A stretch of 64,000 nt of DNA, taken from NCBI RefSeq assembly GCF_003259505.1, contig NZ_QLLK01000004.1, positions 124,001 through 188,000 on the forward strand. Reading direction: 5' to 3'. Positions 37,477 through 46,332 of the stretch are shown here, piece after piece. Each line of letters starts with the position of its first letter. Positions within the stretch are counted from its first letter, which is position 1. The notes under the pieces were generated by a model, which worked only from the letters and a program-made list of their open reading frames with translations, searched no databases and was not told the DNA's origin. The position numbers were made by a program, and so were the translations under genes. Source of the DNA: Algoriphagus yeomjeoni. Lineage in GTDB: Bacteria; Bacteroidota; Bacteroidia; Cytophagales; Cyclobacteriaceae.

Positions 37477-38362
37477 CCAAAACGCATTTCTGATAATTTT
37501 CACAGCCTCACTCATCTCCATATCCTGTGGATTGCTAGGGGTGTTTATGATGCTTCGCAAAATGTCCATGACCGGAGATGCCATTTCACATGCGGTCCTC
37601 CCGGGGATTGTCATTGGTTTCTTTGTGTCAGGAAGCCAGCGAGGACTGGAAGTCATCATTGGAGCTGGGATTTTGGGGATTCTGGCCACCCTACTGATCG
37701 ATTGGCTGAAGAATAAAGCTAAAGTGCAACTCGATGCTTCCATTGGAATTACATTTACGCTCTTATTTGCCATAGGCATCATCCTAATAAATATGCTTGC
37801 CTATAAAGTCGATTTGGATCAGGAATGTGTGCTTTATGGGGAAATTGCTTACCTCCCGATTGATCTTTGGATCACTGACGCAGGCTTTAGTATGGGCCCA
37901 AGAATCACCTATTTGGCAGTTTTGAATTTAGTTTTGGTAGGAACCTTTATATTCCTCTTATATAAGGAGTTAAAGCTTACCAGTTTTGATGAAAACTTCG
38001 GGTTGGTAGTTGGACTACCGGCTGGAGCAATAAATCTGGCTTTGATGAGTATGGTGTCCTATACTACTGTCAGTAGTTTCGAAGCGGTTGGTGCCATTTT
38101 GGTAGTGGCTTTACTTGTCGTCCCACCTGCCACGGCTTTTCTTTGGACGAAAAAATTAACATCTCTTATTAAACTTACCTGCGGCTTAGGTATTTTTATT
38201 GCAGTAACAGGATATTATGCAGCATATTTGGTAGATAGTTCTATCGCAGGGATGATGGTGGCTGTAGCTGGTGTTATCTTTCTGGGAAGTGCCGCAATCA
38301 AAGGAATCAAGCCAAATTGGGCATTCGGAACTTCCACCCCCAGCAAACCGTTGGAGGTTTGA
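37466..38362 (+). CDS. Second metal ABC transporter permease
   Basis: 298-aa ABC-3 family permease with 8-9 hydrophobic segments and the coupling motif TGDAISHAVLPGIVIGF. It lacks the DtxR-like tail of its neighbour, so the pore is probably a heterodimer of the two permeases, as for TroC/TroD and MtsC-type systems. It overlaps the upstream gene by 11 bp and is the last gene of the operon. The 94 bp that follow contain a purine-rich dispersed repeat. Confidence 0.92.
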   Translation: MSFDQNAFLIIFTASLISISCGLLGVFMMLRKMSMTGDAISHAVLPGIVIGFFVSGSQRGLEVIIGAGILGILATLLIDWLKNKAKVQLDASIGITFTLLFAIGIILINMLAYKVDLDQECVLYGEIAYLPIDLWITDAGFSMGPRITYLAVLNLVLVGTFIFLLYKELKLTSFDENFGLVVGLPAGAINLALMSMVSYTTVSSFEAVGAILVVALLVVPPATAFLWTKKLTSLIKLTCGLGIFIAVTGYYAAYLVDSSIAGMMVAVAGVIFLGSAAIKGIKPNWAFGTSTPSKPLEV

Positions 38363-38371
38363 CAAAATACG

Positions 38372-38410
38372 GTAGACCGAAGACAGAAGACAGGAGATAG
38401 AAGACCACAG
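38372..38410. repeat. Short purine-rich GAAGAC/GGAGAT repeat
   Basis: Tandem GACCGAAGACAGAAGACAGG-like units between the permease gene and the thioredoxin gene, resembling the tract at 17995-18019. Confidence 0.45.
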
Positions 38411-38456
38411 ATAATAGGGCTACTAGCATTATTGCGTATAACCATATATTTAATTC

Positions 38457-38909
38457 ATGAAGAAATTAGTAATCATAGGCTTAATTCTAATTGTTAGCAA
38501 TTTTGCACAAGCACAGGAAAAAATAGAGTGGCTGAAATTTGAGGAGGCTGTGGCCGCTACAGAGGCAAACCCCAAAATGCTTTTTGTGGACGTGTACACT
38601 GATTGGTGTGGCTGGTGCAAGAAGATGGACAAGGAAACTTTCACTGATCCTGATGTAATCAAATACATCAATGAAAACTTTTATGCAGTAAAAATGAATG
38701 CAGAGGATGATAAGCGCACCTTTGATTTCAAAGGAAAGAAATACTCCGAAGCTCAAATGGCGGCGACTATGCGGGTGCAATCATATCCTAATTTTGTGAT
38801 CATTGATCCAACTTTGCAGAATATCACTCAATTACCTGGATATAGAGAGCCAATTCCATTTTTAGATGGGTTGGGTCAGATAGTTCATAATGGATTTGGT
38901 GCAAAATGA
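38457..38909 (+). CDS. Periplasmic thioredoxin-like protein
   Basis: Signal peptide (1-20, AQAQ). Thioredoxin fold with active site CGWC at 51-54 in the DVYTDWCGWCKKMD context and cis-Pro in QSYPNFVI. 150 aa. This type resembles DUF255/thioredoxin_7 proteins, which keep exported cysteines reduced. It overlaps mnmE by 4 bp (ATGA), so its expression is coupled to that gene. Confidence 0.87.
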   Translation: MKKLVIIGLILIVSNFAQAQEKIEWLKFEEAVAATEANPKMLFVDVYTDWCGWCKKMDKETFTDPDVIKYINENFYAVKMNAEDDKRTFDFKGKKYSEAQMAATMRVQSYPNFVIIDPTLQNITQLPGYREPIPFLDGLGQIVHNGFGAK

Positions 38910-40288
38910 GTTTTTCACTTTCCGAGCAAAATGATACCATCATCGCTTTAGCTACGCCGCAGGGCGTTGGCGCTATTGCAGTAATTCGCCTTTCCGGCAA
39001 AGAGGCCATCAGCCTCACTAACGAAGTTTTTTTTGGCAAAAATCTAGAAAAACAGGAATCTCACACCATACATTTTGGAACCATTCGCGATGGGGAAAAA
39101 ATCATAGACGAGGTCTTGGTTTCTCTTTTTATAGCTCCCAAATCATTTACCAAGGAAAACGTGGTGGAAATCTCCACTCATGGCTCATCCTATATCATCA
39201 ATCAGGTTCTCAAACTATTCATCCGCAAAGGTGCGCGTCCTGCAAAGCCTGGAGAATTCACTCAGCGTGCATTCCTGAACGGACAGTTTGATCTGGCGCA
39301 AGCTGAGGCTGTAGCCGATCTGATTCATGCGGATTCCGAAACTTCCCATCAAGCAGCACTCAGTCAAATGCGTGGTGGATTTAGTTCTGAAATACAGGAG
39401 CTTAGATCTAGACTGATTCATTTTGCTTCAATGATAGAACTGGAACTGGATTTTGGCGAGGAAGACGTGGAGTTTGCCAGTCGAGAAGAATTACGTGCGC
39501 TTGTAGAGCGATTACTTCGTGTAGTTGAGGAGTTGATTTTGAGCTTTGATCTGGGGAATGTGATCAAAAACGGAGTTCCAACCGTAATCGCCGGGAAACC
39601 CAATGCAGGCAAATCCACCCTACTCAATGCCCTGCTCAATGAGGAAAAAGCCATCGTCTCTGAGATCGCTGGAACGACGCGGGATTTTATAGAAGATGAA
39701 ATCAATATAGGAGGAGTAATCTTTCGCTTTATAGATACAGCTGGTTTACGGGAAACTACCGATACTATTGAAGCTATTGGAGTGAGCCGAACTCAGGAGA
39801 AAATGAAGTCCGCTTCTTTGATTTTATATCTCTTTGATTTGGGAGATACAGATTTGGTGGAGATCAATCGAGATGTCAATAAACTGGAAAATCAGGGTGT
39901 ACCCTTCCTGAAAGTTGCGAATAAGGTAGATAAGGGTAATGAACAGTTAATAAGTGAGTTAAAAGAAAAGCATCCGGACACTATTTTCATCTCCGCTGGA
40001 AACAAAGAGAACTTGGAAGGACTGAAAGTTCGCATACTTGAGCTTGTCAATCTGGACAAATTCCGAACTGGAAATACGGTCGTTACCAACGTGCGTCACT
40101 ACGATTCCCTAGTCAAAACCCGTGAGTCCTTACTTGATATTTTGAGTGGACTGGACAATGAAGTGACCAATGATTTTGTGGCCATGGACATCCGCCGCTC
40201 CTTACATTTCTTAGGTGAGATTACTGGTGAGATTACCACTGATGATTTGTTGGAGAATATTTTTAGGAATTTTTGTATCGGGAAGTAA
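38906..40288 (+). CDS. mnmE: tRNA modification GTPase MnmE
   Basis: With MnmG, forms 5-carboxymethylaminomethyl-uridine at tRNA wobble position 34. N-terminal folate-binding domain (1-118), helical domain, and an inserted G domain with G1 GKPNAGKS at 230-237, DTAG at 277-280 and NKVD. The C-terminal CIGK carries the conserved cysteine C457. Full length at 460 aa. It is the last core gene before the accessory island; a small-protein/zeta-toxin pair starts 16 bp later. Confidence 0.97.
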   Translation: MSFSLSEQNDTIIALATPQGVGAIAVIRLSGKEAISLTNEVFFGKNLEKQESHTIHFGTIRDGEKIIDEVLVSLFIAPKSFTKENVVEISTHGSSYIINQVLKLFIRKGARPAKPGEFTQRAFLNGQFDLAQAEAVADLIHADSETSHQAALSQMRGGFSSEIQELRSRLIHFASMIELELDFGEEDVEFASREELRALVERLLRVVEELILSFDLGNVIKNGVPTVIAGKPNAGKSTLLNALLNEEKAIVSEIAGTTRDFIEDEINIGGVIFRFIDTAGLRETTDTIEAIGVSRTQEKMKSASLILYLFDLGDTDLVEINRDVNKLENQGVPFLKVANKVDKGNEQLISELKEKHPDTIFISAGNKENLEGLKVRILELVNLDKFRTGNTVVTNVRHYDSLVKTRESLLDILSGLDNEVTNDFVAMDIRRSLHFLGEITGEITTDDLLENIFRNFCIGK

Positions 40289-40304
40289 ATAAGTAAATTG
40301 AAGG

Positions 40305-40556
40305 ATGAAGAATAATAAAAATTCGCATAAAACGGCTTCAAAACTTAGAACACAAAAAGCATATCTGACTAAACGAGATATTGTCCGTGTTTCAAAAGCT
40401 GCAATAACAAAAGCTTCTGACCAAGCAATGAAAACTGCGGGTTATGTAATTAAGGCTGAAAATGGATGGGTTGTCCGAGAGAACCAAGATGGAAGTATTC
40501 AGCGGATTAAAGAAATAAAAGGAGCTTCAACCCTGCACAAACTTGTTCTCGACTAA
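40305..40556 (+). CDS. Putative small antitoxin partner of the zeta-like toxin
   Basis: 83-aa basic protein with no recognised domain. It begins KNNKNSHKTASKLRTQKAYLTKRD and is rich in Lys and Ala helices, ending IKGASTLHKLVLD. It overlaps the following P-loop gene by 14 bp. The size, order and coupling fit an antitoxin-toxin pair. The role is inferred from position alone. Confidence 0.55.
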   Translation: MKNNKNSHKTASKLRTQKAYLTKRDIVRVSKAAITKASDQAMKTAGYVIKAENGWVVRENQDGSIQRIKEIKGASTLHKLVLD

Positions 40557-41319
40557 GCCAGAACTACGTCTGAGGGTTTTTGCTGGCCCGAATGGATCAG
40601 GAAAAAGCACAATTATTGAGGCAGTAAGAAATCATAAAGTAAGTGAAATCCCTGTTGATTTTGGTACTTACATCAATGCTGATGATCTAGCAAAGAAACT
40701 ACTAAATGAAGATGTTGGGTTTGATAAATACAACATAGAAACAACAGAAGAAGAATTCGTAGATATTTCTACTTCTTCTGGATTAATCTCATCTGCATTT
40801 ACAAAGAGTGATTTTTTAAAAACATTTTCTTTCTCTAATAATCAAATAAAGCTTCTTGATCTGGAATTCAACGAAAGACTTGCTCAGATAATTGCTGATT
40901 TTTTGAGAAAAAAACTCCTTACAGATTTAAAAAAGTTTTCCTTCGAAACTGTTTTCTCCCATCCTTCCAAAATTGATATAATGAAGCAAGCCAAAGCTGC
41001 TGAATATAAGGTTTACTTATATTTTGTTTCTACGGAAGCTCCTGAAATCAATAAATATCGTGTTAAAATTCGGACAGAATTGGGAGGACATAGCGTGCCT
41101 GAAGATAAAATTGAACAGCGCTACTACAGATCTCTTGATTTAATGTATGAAGCAGCTCAACATGCTTATCAAGCATATTTCTTTGACAACTCTAGAAATG
41201 GTGAAAATTTCAGACTTGTCGCTCATTTTAAAATGGTTAAAGGAGAGAAAGTTTGGGATAGTATGGATGAAACCAAAATCCCCAATTGGTTTTATGAGTA
41301 TTATTCAAATAAGGTCTGA
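40543..41319 (+). CDS. Zeta-toxin-like P-loop kinase
   Basis: Starts at TTG inside the upstream gene, giving MFSTKPELRLRVFAGPNGSG; a later ATG would remove the Walker A. GPNGSGKST at residues 15-23 is at the zeta-toxin position, followed by YINADDLAKKL as in zeta (N-D, sugar/nucleotide site) and FETVFSHPSK. Zeta toxins phosphorylate UDP-N-acetylglucosamine and poison cell-wall synthesis; some relatives have other substrates. 258 aa. No epsilon homologue is adjacent, only the unrelated-looking 83-aa protein. Confidence 0.75.
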   Translation: MFSTKPELRLRVFAGPNGSGKSTIIEAVRNHKVSEIPVDFGTYINADDLAKKLLNEDVGFDKYNIETTEEEFVDISTSSGLISSAFTKSDFLKTFSFSNNQIKLLDLEFNERLAQIIADFLRKKLLTDLKKFSFETVFSHPSKIDIMKQAKAAEYKVYLYFVSTEAPEINKYRVKIRTELGGHSVPEDKIEQRYYRSLDLMYEAAQHAYQAYFFDNSRNGENFRLVAHFKMVKGEKVWDSMDETKIPNWFYEYYSNKV

Positions 41320-41390
41320 AAATCTTTAGTAAAACTAAGGCGACTCTGAATATATCAATCAGCTTGAATTCTATTTCAAACTTGTTTGGA

Positions 41391-41423
41391 CGTCATTGCG
41401 AGGAGGTACGACGAAGCAATCTC
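41391..41423. repeat. CGTCATTGCGAGG..GAAGCAATC dispersed repeat
   Basis: The copy reads CGTCATTGCGAGG, then a short spacer and GACGAAGCAATCTC. A reverse copy with inserted bases is at about 58615-58670. Copies of this type are scattered in many Bacteroidota genomes. Confidence 0.6.
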
Positions 41424-42024
41424 ATTGTTTTATTGAAGCTCTTTCCACATTAAAATAGGCATAGTTGGCTCCGAAATTTCTTATTTTGACTCGTAACAAT
41501 CTCACTTTATAAGAATACTGACTGTCCTCAAAAATATAATAATCACCAGGATTCAATTTTGATGTACCTATTGATACTTGGCTTGAATTCCTTATTTCTA
41601 TATCGGCTACTTCGGGATTTTCACTAACATTGTTGGGAAATAGGCTGTATTTCCTATCATCTATGGGTAAATAATTACCAACTTTTACTACTTCGCCACT
41701 CAAAATTGTAGCGTAATCCAATGCTACTTCTTCTTTAGTAGAAGAACCTATATCTCCTGATTGTTCAATGATTTCTTCGTCATTTATTTGTTTCGATATA
41801 GTTGGTGTTGGTATTTCTTCAGGTTTACTTTCTATTTTTGATATGGAAATATTACCCTGATCCTCTAGTAATTCAACAGTTTGATTCACTTCATCATTTG
41901 ACATATTTTCCGGTGGACGACTATCTAGGTATATATAAATACCTACAATTGCTGTAATTAGTCCAGCTATTGAGGTTAGCAAAGCTGGTAAATTGCTCCA
42001 AAATCCTTTCTTTTCATCTGTCAT
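41422..42024 (-). CDS. Single-TM protein of unknown function in the R-M locus
   Basis: 200 aa. One TM helix at about 12-34 (LPALLTSIAGLITAIVGIYIYL) with a short cytoplasmic N-terminus. Acidic linker to about 105, then a C-terminal beta-rich domain (about 110-198) ending VRLLRVKIRNFGANYAYFNVERASI. No family recognised. It is the last gene of the type I R-M cluster, 25 bp after hsdR. Confidence 0.65.
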   Translation of the reverse strand: MTDEKKGFWSNLPALLTSIAGLITAIVGIYIYLDSRPPENMSNDEVNQTVELLEDQGNISISKIESKPEEIPTPTISKQINDEEIIEQSGDIGSSTKEEVALDYATILSGEVVKVGNYLPIDDRKYSLFPNNVSENPEVADIEIRNSSQVSIGTSKLNPGDYYIFEDSQYSYKVRLLRVKIRNFGANYAYFNVERASIKQ

Positions 42025-42049
42025 AATATGTGCTGTTTAAAAATTAGTT

Positions 42050-45000
42050 CTACCTACTATACCTCTTAAAATTCTCTGCCTGCTCAAAAATCTCTTTGTA
42101 CACCTCATCCCGATCTACCGGAGGATAATCGTTTTCAGCTAAAAGAATAATCAAATCCACTTTCAGTTCCGCTTTGATATCATCTCGCTTGCTCCAGTCG
42201 GTGTACTTGGCTTTGTCATCCACCACATCTTTGACCAACTGCGCCAAGTGAATCAATTTGTCTTCTGGATACACAAAGTCATACTTGACCGCCAACTCCT
42301 TCAGAATATCATAGAAAGCCTTTTCCTCGAAGTCTATGCCCATTTCTGCAAAGGATTCCTTCTCCTTTTTCATGGCATAATATAGGTTTATGATCTCGTC
42401 AGTGAATTCATCCAAAACTCTACTATCCAGTGTATCGGCTTCCTTCCGCTCGTTATACTTCTCCACCAGATGTTGCATCTTTTTGGAGAAATCCACTCCC
42501 TTGATTTTGTTGATTTGCTTAAACTCCTCTATGGCTTTGGCCAAAAGCTTCTGCAGCAACTTGATCTTGGTATGGGGTAGTTTAATCTTATCAATCTTAG
42601 CCAAGTAGTCGGCTTCGAAAATATCCACCTCTTTCTGATCGTCCTCTCCAAGTTTAAAAATCTCCTCTACCCCTTCACTTCGAATGGCTTCCTGTATCAT
42701 CTCCCGAACTTTCGCATTCATCTGCTCGGTATCCGGAGCTTCTCCCTTTGTCAGTTTGAATACAATAGATCTCACTGCAATAAAAAAATGAATCTTGTCC
42801 TTTTCTATATTGGTAAAAGCTGCTGATCCCGAGCAAATATCATAAGCGGCTTTCATCCGCTTCACCAGATTCATAAAGCGCTTTTCCAGTTTCTGGGTCA
42901 GCTGCACGAATTCAGCCGCTTGATTCAGCGTATGCAACTGCTGCAAAGGAGAACCTGTGAAATATAGGCTGTAGTCAAACTTGTGGAAGATTGCTTCCAG
43001 CAAATCCACCTGATCTTTGACCACCACGATGGACTGTTGTATATCCTCAAAATTCTGACTATCCACCGTAGAATACTGCTTCAGAGCTAGATTCATCTGT
43101 TTCTTGATCCCAATATAATCCACCACCAAGCCTTTTGACTTACCTTCAAATTTCCGATTCACCCGCGAAATCGTCTGGATCAAGCTATGTTCCTGTATGG
43201 GTTTGTCTATGTACATGGTATCCAAAAAGGGCACATCAAAGCCCGTCAGCCACATATCCACCACAATGGCAATCTTAAAATTACTCTTTGCATTCTTAAA
43301 CTGCCGATCCAGTTCCTTTCTATAATCTTGGGTCCCCAACATCTCCCAAAGCTCCTTTTCATCATCCTTGGAGCGGGTCATCACCATATTTACTCTTGCC
43401 ATAGGCTTGAGTTCTTTTCGGTCTTTTTCCGTCAACTCTACTCCCTCTTCCGCAACCAATACCTCAGCCCATTCCGGTCTCAAAGCTATTACTTCTTGGT
43501 ACAATTGATAGGCAATCTCCCTAGTGGAACAGACAAACATCGCTTTCCCTTTGATGGTACTTCCTTCTGCTATCCTAGTTTCATAGTGAGTAACAAAGTC
43601 CTTGGCAATGGCCTCAATTCGACCTGGATCGCCCAATATCGTCCGCATCTGGGTGATCTGCTTCTTGCTCTCATCGACTTGATATTCATTTGCGCCAGCC
43701 TCAGCTACCATAGAGTAATAGTTCTCAATCTCCTGAAGCTTGCTGTTTTCCAGCAACACCTTCGCCGCTCGACCCTCATACACGATCCGAACCGTGATCT
43801 CATCCATCACCGACTCGGTCATAGTGTAAGTATCCACGATCTCCCCAAACACATCCATGGTCGCATCGATCGGCGTACCCGTGAAACCCACATAGGTCGC
43901 ACTCGGCAGGGAATCATGGAGATGCTTCGCAAAGCCAAAACTTTTCTTCACCCCTTTTTCTGTCACCCGAACCTTCTGATCCAGATTTGTTTGGCTGCGA
44001 TGTGCCTCATCCGAAATACATATCACATTGCTGCGCTCGGTTAGCAATTCGGTGTCCTCGTTAAATTTATGAATCGTGGTCAAAAAGACTCCGCCTGAAT
44101 TTCTGCCCTTCAGTTCCTCCCGCAGTTCCAGCCTGCTACTGACACTTCGGATCACATTATCTCCTATAAATCCCTTGGCATTGGTGAACTGTCCGCTGAG
44201 CTGATCATCCAAGTCGGTACGGTCGGTGATCAAGACGATGGTAGGACTGGCAAAATCCACCGACTTCATCAGCAGTCGAGTAAGATACAGCATGGTAAAA
44301 CTCTTCCCACAACCCGTCGCACCGAAGTAAGTTCCCCCTTTGCCGTCTCCATGGGGCAACTGATGCAGTTTGATATTTTCAAACAGCTTGGTCGCGGCAT
44401 AATACTGCGGATAGCGACAGACGATCTTCTCGTCCTTCTTGGAGCTATCCGGCACATAGATGAAATTATGGATGATGTCCAGCAACCTACGCTTGTCCAG
44501 CATTCCCTTGATCAGGGTGTACATGGAGTCAATGCCATGCACTTTGGTGGACAACCCCGTATTAGGATCGATCTCCTTATCCAGACCCTCGATCTTCCGC
44601 CAGGAATAGAAAAACTCATAGGGAGCAAAGAAACTTCCAGCCTTGGTATTTACCCCATCCCCTATGACACAAAAGGCATTGTACTTAAATAAATCCGGAA
44701 TATCCCGCTTATATCGGGTGGTCAACTGAACGTAGGCAGAATGCAAACTTGCTTCTTCTCGAATAGATGACTTAAATTCAAAAACGACCAGTGGCAAGCC
44801 ATTCACATAGAGAATCCCATCCGGGATACGCTTCTCAAAACCCTGAATCTCCAGCTGATTGACGATTTTGAAGATGTTTCGCTCCGGCTGCTCGTAGTCG
44901 ATCAGTGAAATAAAAATATCCTTCCGGGTATGATCCTCACGCTTCAGCAGGAAGCCATCCCGCACCCAATTCATGATGGTCTTATTCGTCTCGTAAAGAT

Positions 45001-45220
45001 CCGAAGCGGGCAACTTCTCCAGATCACGGATAATCCCATTCACCTCATTCGGCGTAATCTTCTCTTCCAAATACCGCTGCTGCAAATAATGCTGCAAATC
45101 TTCCCGAATCAAGACTTCTTCCTTGCCTCGGAGCATATCCTCCCCCTTCACATGGGGGTATCCCTGCGCTTCCAAAAGCGAGATAAAGGCCTGTTCAAGT
45201 TGGGATTCGGTGAATTTCAT
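42050..45220 (-). CDS. hsdR: Type I restriction endonuclease subunit R
   Basis: DNA-translocating nuclease subunit. The N-terminal PD-(D/E)XK-type nuclease has PDGILYVNG (D134) and VVFEFKS (E148, K150). Helicase domains: Walker A GATGCGKS at 300-307, DEAH at 404-407, SAT-like FTGTPID, and later QTISRVNRKFEGKSKG. The C-terminal helical domain binds the methylase. At 1056 aa it is complete. It is 9 bp after the Y1 transposase gene, which separates it from hsdM/hsdS. Confidence 0.95.
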   Translation of the reverse strand: MKFTESQLEQAFISLLEAQGYPHVKGEDMLRGKEEVLIREDLQHYLQQRYLEEKITPNEVNGIIRDLEKLPASDLYETNKTIMNWVRDGFLLKREDHTRKDIFISLIDYEQPERNIFKIVNQLEIQGFEKRIPDGILYVNGLPLVVFEFKSSIREEASLHSAYVQLTTRYKRDIPDLFKYNAFCVIGDGVNTKAGSFFAPYEFFYSWRKIEGLDKEIDPNTGLSTKVHGIDSMYTLIKGMLDKRRLLDIIHNFIYVPDSSKKDEKIVCRYPQYYAATKLFENIKLHQLPHGDGKGGTYFGATGCGKSFTMLYLTRLLMKSVDFASPTIVLITDRTDLDDQLSGQFTNAKGFIGDNVIRSVSSRLELREELKGRNSGGVFLTTIHKFNEDTELLTERSNVICISDEAHRSQTNLDQKVRVTEKGVKKSFGFAKHLHDSLPSATYVGFTGTPIDATMDVFGEIVDTYTMTESVMDEITVRIVYEGRAAKVLLENSKLQEIENYYSMVAEAGANEYQVDESKKQITQMRTILGDPGRIEAIAKDFVTHYETRIAEGSTIKGKAMFVCSTREIAYQLYQEVIALRPEWAEVLVAEEGVELTEKDRKELKPMARVNMVMTRSKDDEKELWEMLGTQDYRKELDRQFKNAKSNFKIAIVVDMWLTGFDVPFLDTMYIDKPIQEHSLIQTISRVNRKFEGKSKGLVVDYIGIKKQMNLALKQYSTVDSQNFEDIQQSIVVVKDQVDLLEAIFHKFDYSLYFTGSPLQQLHTLNQAAEFVQLTQKLEKRFMNLVKRMKAAYDICSGSAAFTNIEKDKIHFFIAVRSIVFKLTKGEAPDTEQMNAKVREMIQEAIRSEGVEEIFKLGEDDQKEVDIFEADYLAKIDKIKLPHTKIKLLQKLLAKAIEEFKQINKIKGVDFSKKMQHLVEKYNERKEADTLDSRVLDEFTDEIINLYYAMKKEKESFAEMGIDFEEKAFYDILKELAVKYDFVYPEDKLIHLAQLVKDVVDDKAKYTDWSKRDDIKAELKVDLIILLAENDYPPVDRDEVYKEIFEQAENFKRYSR

Positions 45221-45229
45221 TTTGATTAT

Positions 45230-45844
45230 TTATACAGGGAAAAATTTATCATCAGACCATTTTGAAGGATTATTGATAATGTATTTAGAAATACGTTGAT
45301 ACGATTGTTCATTCCGTATGATGTGTTCCCAATAATTACGTTGCCATAATTTACCGACAAACGGTTGCCAATTCAATGTTTTTACACCACGAATATATTC
45401 CACCGTCGTGATTGATTTAAACGCATCCATCATATCACCAATGGTTTTCGTTGGGGCAATCCCTTGTGGTTGCCCTATTTGATTTTGTGTTATACCGTAA
45501 TTTTGGGCGACCGTTTCATTTAGGGCGACCACAAGGGTCGCCCCTACGGTCGCCGCAACGATTTCCAAAATGCCGTGAAAATGGTTTGGCATTATTACAT
45601 ATTCGTGCAATTCAATATTTTTAAATCGTTCTGGTAATTTTAACCATTCGGTATTAATCATTGTGCCTGCCGCATTCAAAATCATTTTCCCATCCACCAC
45701 ATCACCAAATAAACAGGCCCGATGTTGGCAACAAATGGTAATAAAATACAAACCGGCCTGCGAATAATCGTATCCTTTTAATCGGATGGATTTACGTTGG
45801 GGCAATCCCTTGTGGTTGCCCTTATTTCGATTGTACTTATTCAT
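45230..45844 (-). CDS. REP-associated tyrosine transposase (RAYT, Y1/HUH)
   Basis: Start at MNKYNRNKGN, 8 bp inside the end of the 92-aa gene; 26 upstream codons are also open but unlike the family. HUH motif HFH (about residues 88-90, in VIMPNHFHGI) and the C-terminal NYWEHIIRNEQSYQRISKY block with the likely catalytic Tyr. Such enzymes mobilise REP palindromes. The gene itself contains three REP-like palindromes (45453-45475, 45523-45544, 45799-45821) coding for residues about 8-16, 100-107 and 123-131, the last two lying in a stretch unlike the family. Confidence 0.82.
   Translation of the reverse strand: MNKYNRNKGNHKGLPQRKSIRLKGYDYSQAGLYFITICCQHRACLFGDVVDGKMILNAAGTMINTEWLKLPERFKNIELHEYVIMPNHFHGILEIVAATVGATLVVALNETVAQNYGITQNQIGQPQGIAPTKTIGDMMDAFKSITTVEYIRGVKTLNWQPFVGKLWQRNYWEHIIRNEQSYQRISKYIINNPSKWSDDKFFPV
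45453..45475. repeat. REP-like palindrome 1 inside RAYT gene
   Basis: GGGGCAATCCC-TTGT-GGTTGCCC, imperfect inverted repeat, identical to the copy at 45799-45821. Confidence 0.7.
45523..45544. repeat. REP-like palindrome 2 inside RAYT gene
   Basis: GGGCGACC-ACAA-GGGTCGCCCC, a near-perfect inverted repeat related to palindromes 1 and 3, nested within an outer GGCGACCG / CGGTCGCC pair. Confidence 0.7.
45799..45821. repeat. REP-like palindrome 3 near the start of the RAYT gene
   Basis: Same 23-mer as palindrome 1 but read in another codon frame, giving GNHKGLPQR near the N-terminus. Confidence 0.7.
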
Positions 45845-46115
45845 CGTCTTGGTCGTATTCGTTCCAATAGAATGCCGCCCCTTCCGCATCCAGGGTCTTA
45901 TAATATTCCAATAACCGCACAAACAATTCCTTTCCTATACCCATATCAACCAGTGACAATAAGGTATCTAATGTGTTTTCAATGGTATTTTTATCCTGAT
46001 TTCCTGATTGGATCAAATGATTGATTTCTGCTTCCAAAGCTGGCAAATGCCCCTTAAGTGACTCCTGAAAGGATTCAATGCTTTGTTTGATACTCCGAAA
46101 CAAGTCCTCTTCCAT
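45837..46115 (-). CDS. Hypothetical 92-aa acidic protein in type I R-M locus
   Basis: All-helical acidic protein (FRSIKQSIESFQESLKGHLP, LEAEINHLIQSG, LVDMGIGKELFVRLLEYYKT, ending EYDQDDE). No domain recognised. It overlaps the transposase gene by 8 bp and follows the 37-codon HsdS-like tail with a 5-bp gap. Role unknown. Confidence 0.6.
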   Translation of the reverse strand: MEEDLFRSIKQSIESFQESLKGHLPALEAEINHLIQSGNQDKNTIENTLDTLLSLVDMGIGKELFVRLLEYYKTLDAEGAAFYWNEYDQDDE

Positions 46116-46120
46116 ATCTC

Positions 46121-46234
46121 TTAATATTCCACTTTCGCTAATTTAGAAAGCAACACGTCTTTCAGTTCCGTTAGCTTTTGGTTTTCTATTGATTTCAAAC
46201 CCTGATTCCATTCTATATTTTGGAGTTCGCTCAT
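46121..46234 (-). pseudogene. Short HsdS-like C-terminal remnant
   Basis: 37 codons from ATG at 46234: begins MSELQNIEWNQGLKSIENQK and continues LTELKDVLLSKLAKVEY. The second half resembles the C-terminal helix of type I specificity subunits (ENQ-LTELRD-LLPKL). Together with the full hsdS at 48173-49531, this suggests loss of a second specificity gene. It could also be a genuine small gene. Confidence 0.45.
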
Positions 46235-46279
46235 TTCAAAAATTACAAATTGTTAAGGGTTAATGTTTAAGGGTCAAGG

Positions 46280-46316
46280 ATTAATGGTTAATGGCCGCCC
46301 CTCATTAACCATTAAT
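46280..46316. repeat. Perfect 14-bp inverted repeat
   Basis: ATTAATGGTTAATG / CATTAACCATTAAT with a 9-nt GC-rich loop, inside a tract of TTAAGGGTTAATG-like and TTACCATTAATAA-like words (46249-46332), just after the truncated RhuM frame. Confidence 0.65.
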
Positions 46317-46332
46317 AATTTACCATTAATAA

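Noticed and set aside
43187-44044. 285-codon plus-strand open frame inside hsdR
   Set aside because: Lies wholly antisense to conserved helicase motifs of hsdR; His/Leu/Phe-rich composition is what the reverse of that gene would give.
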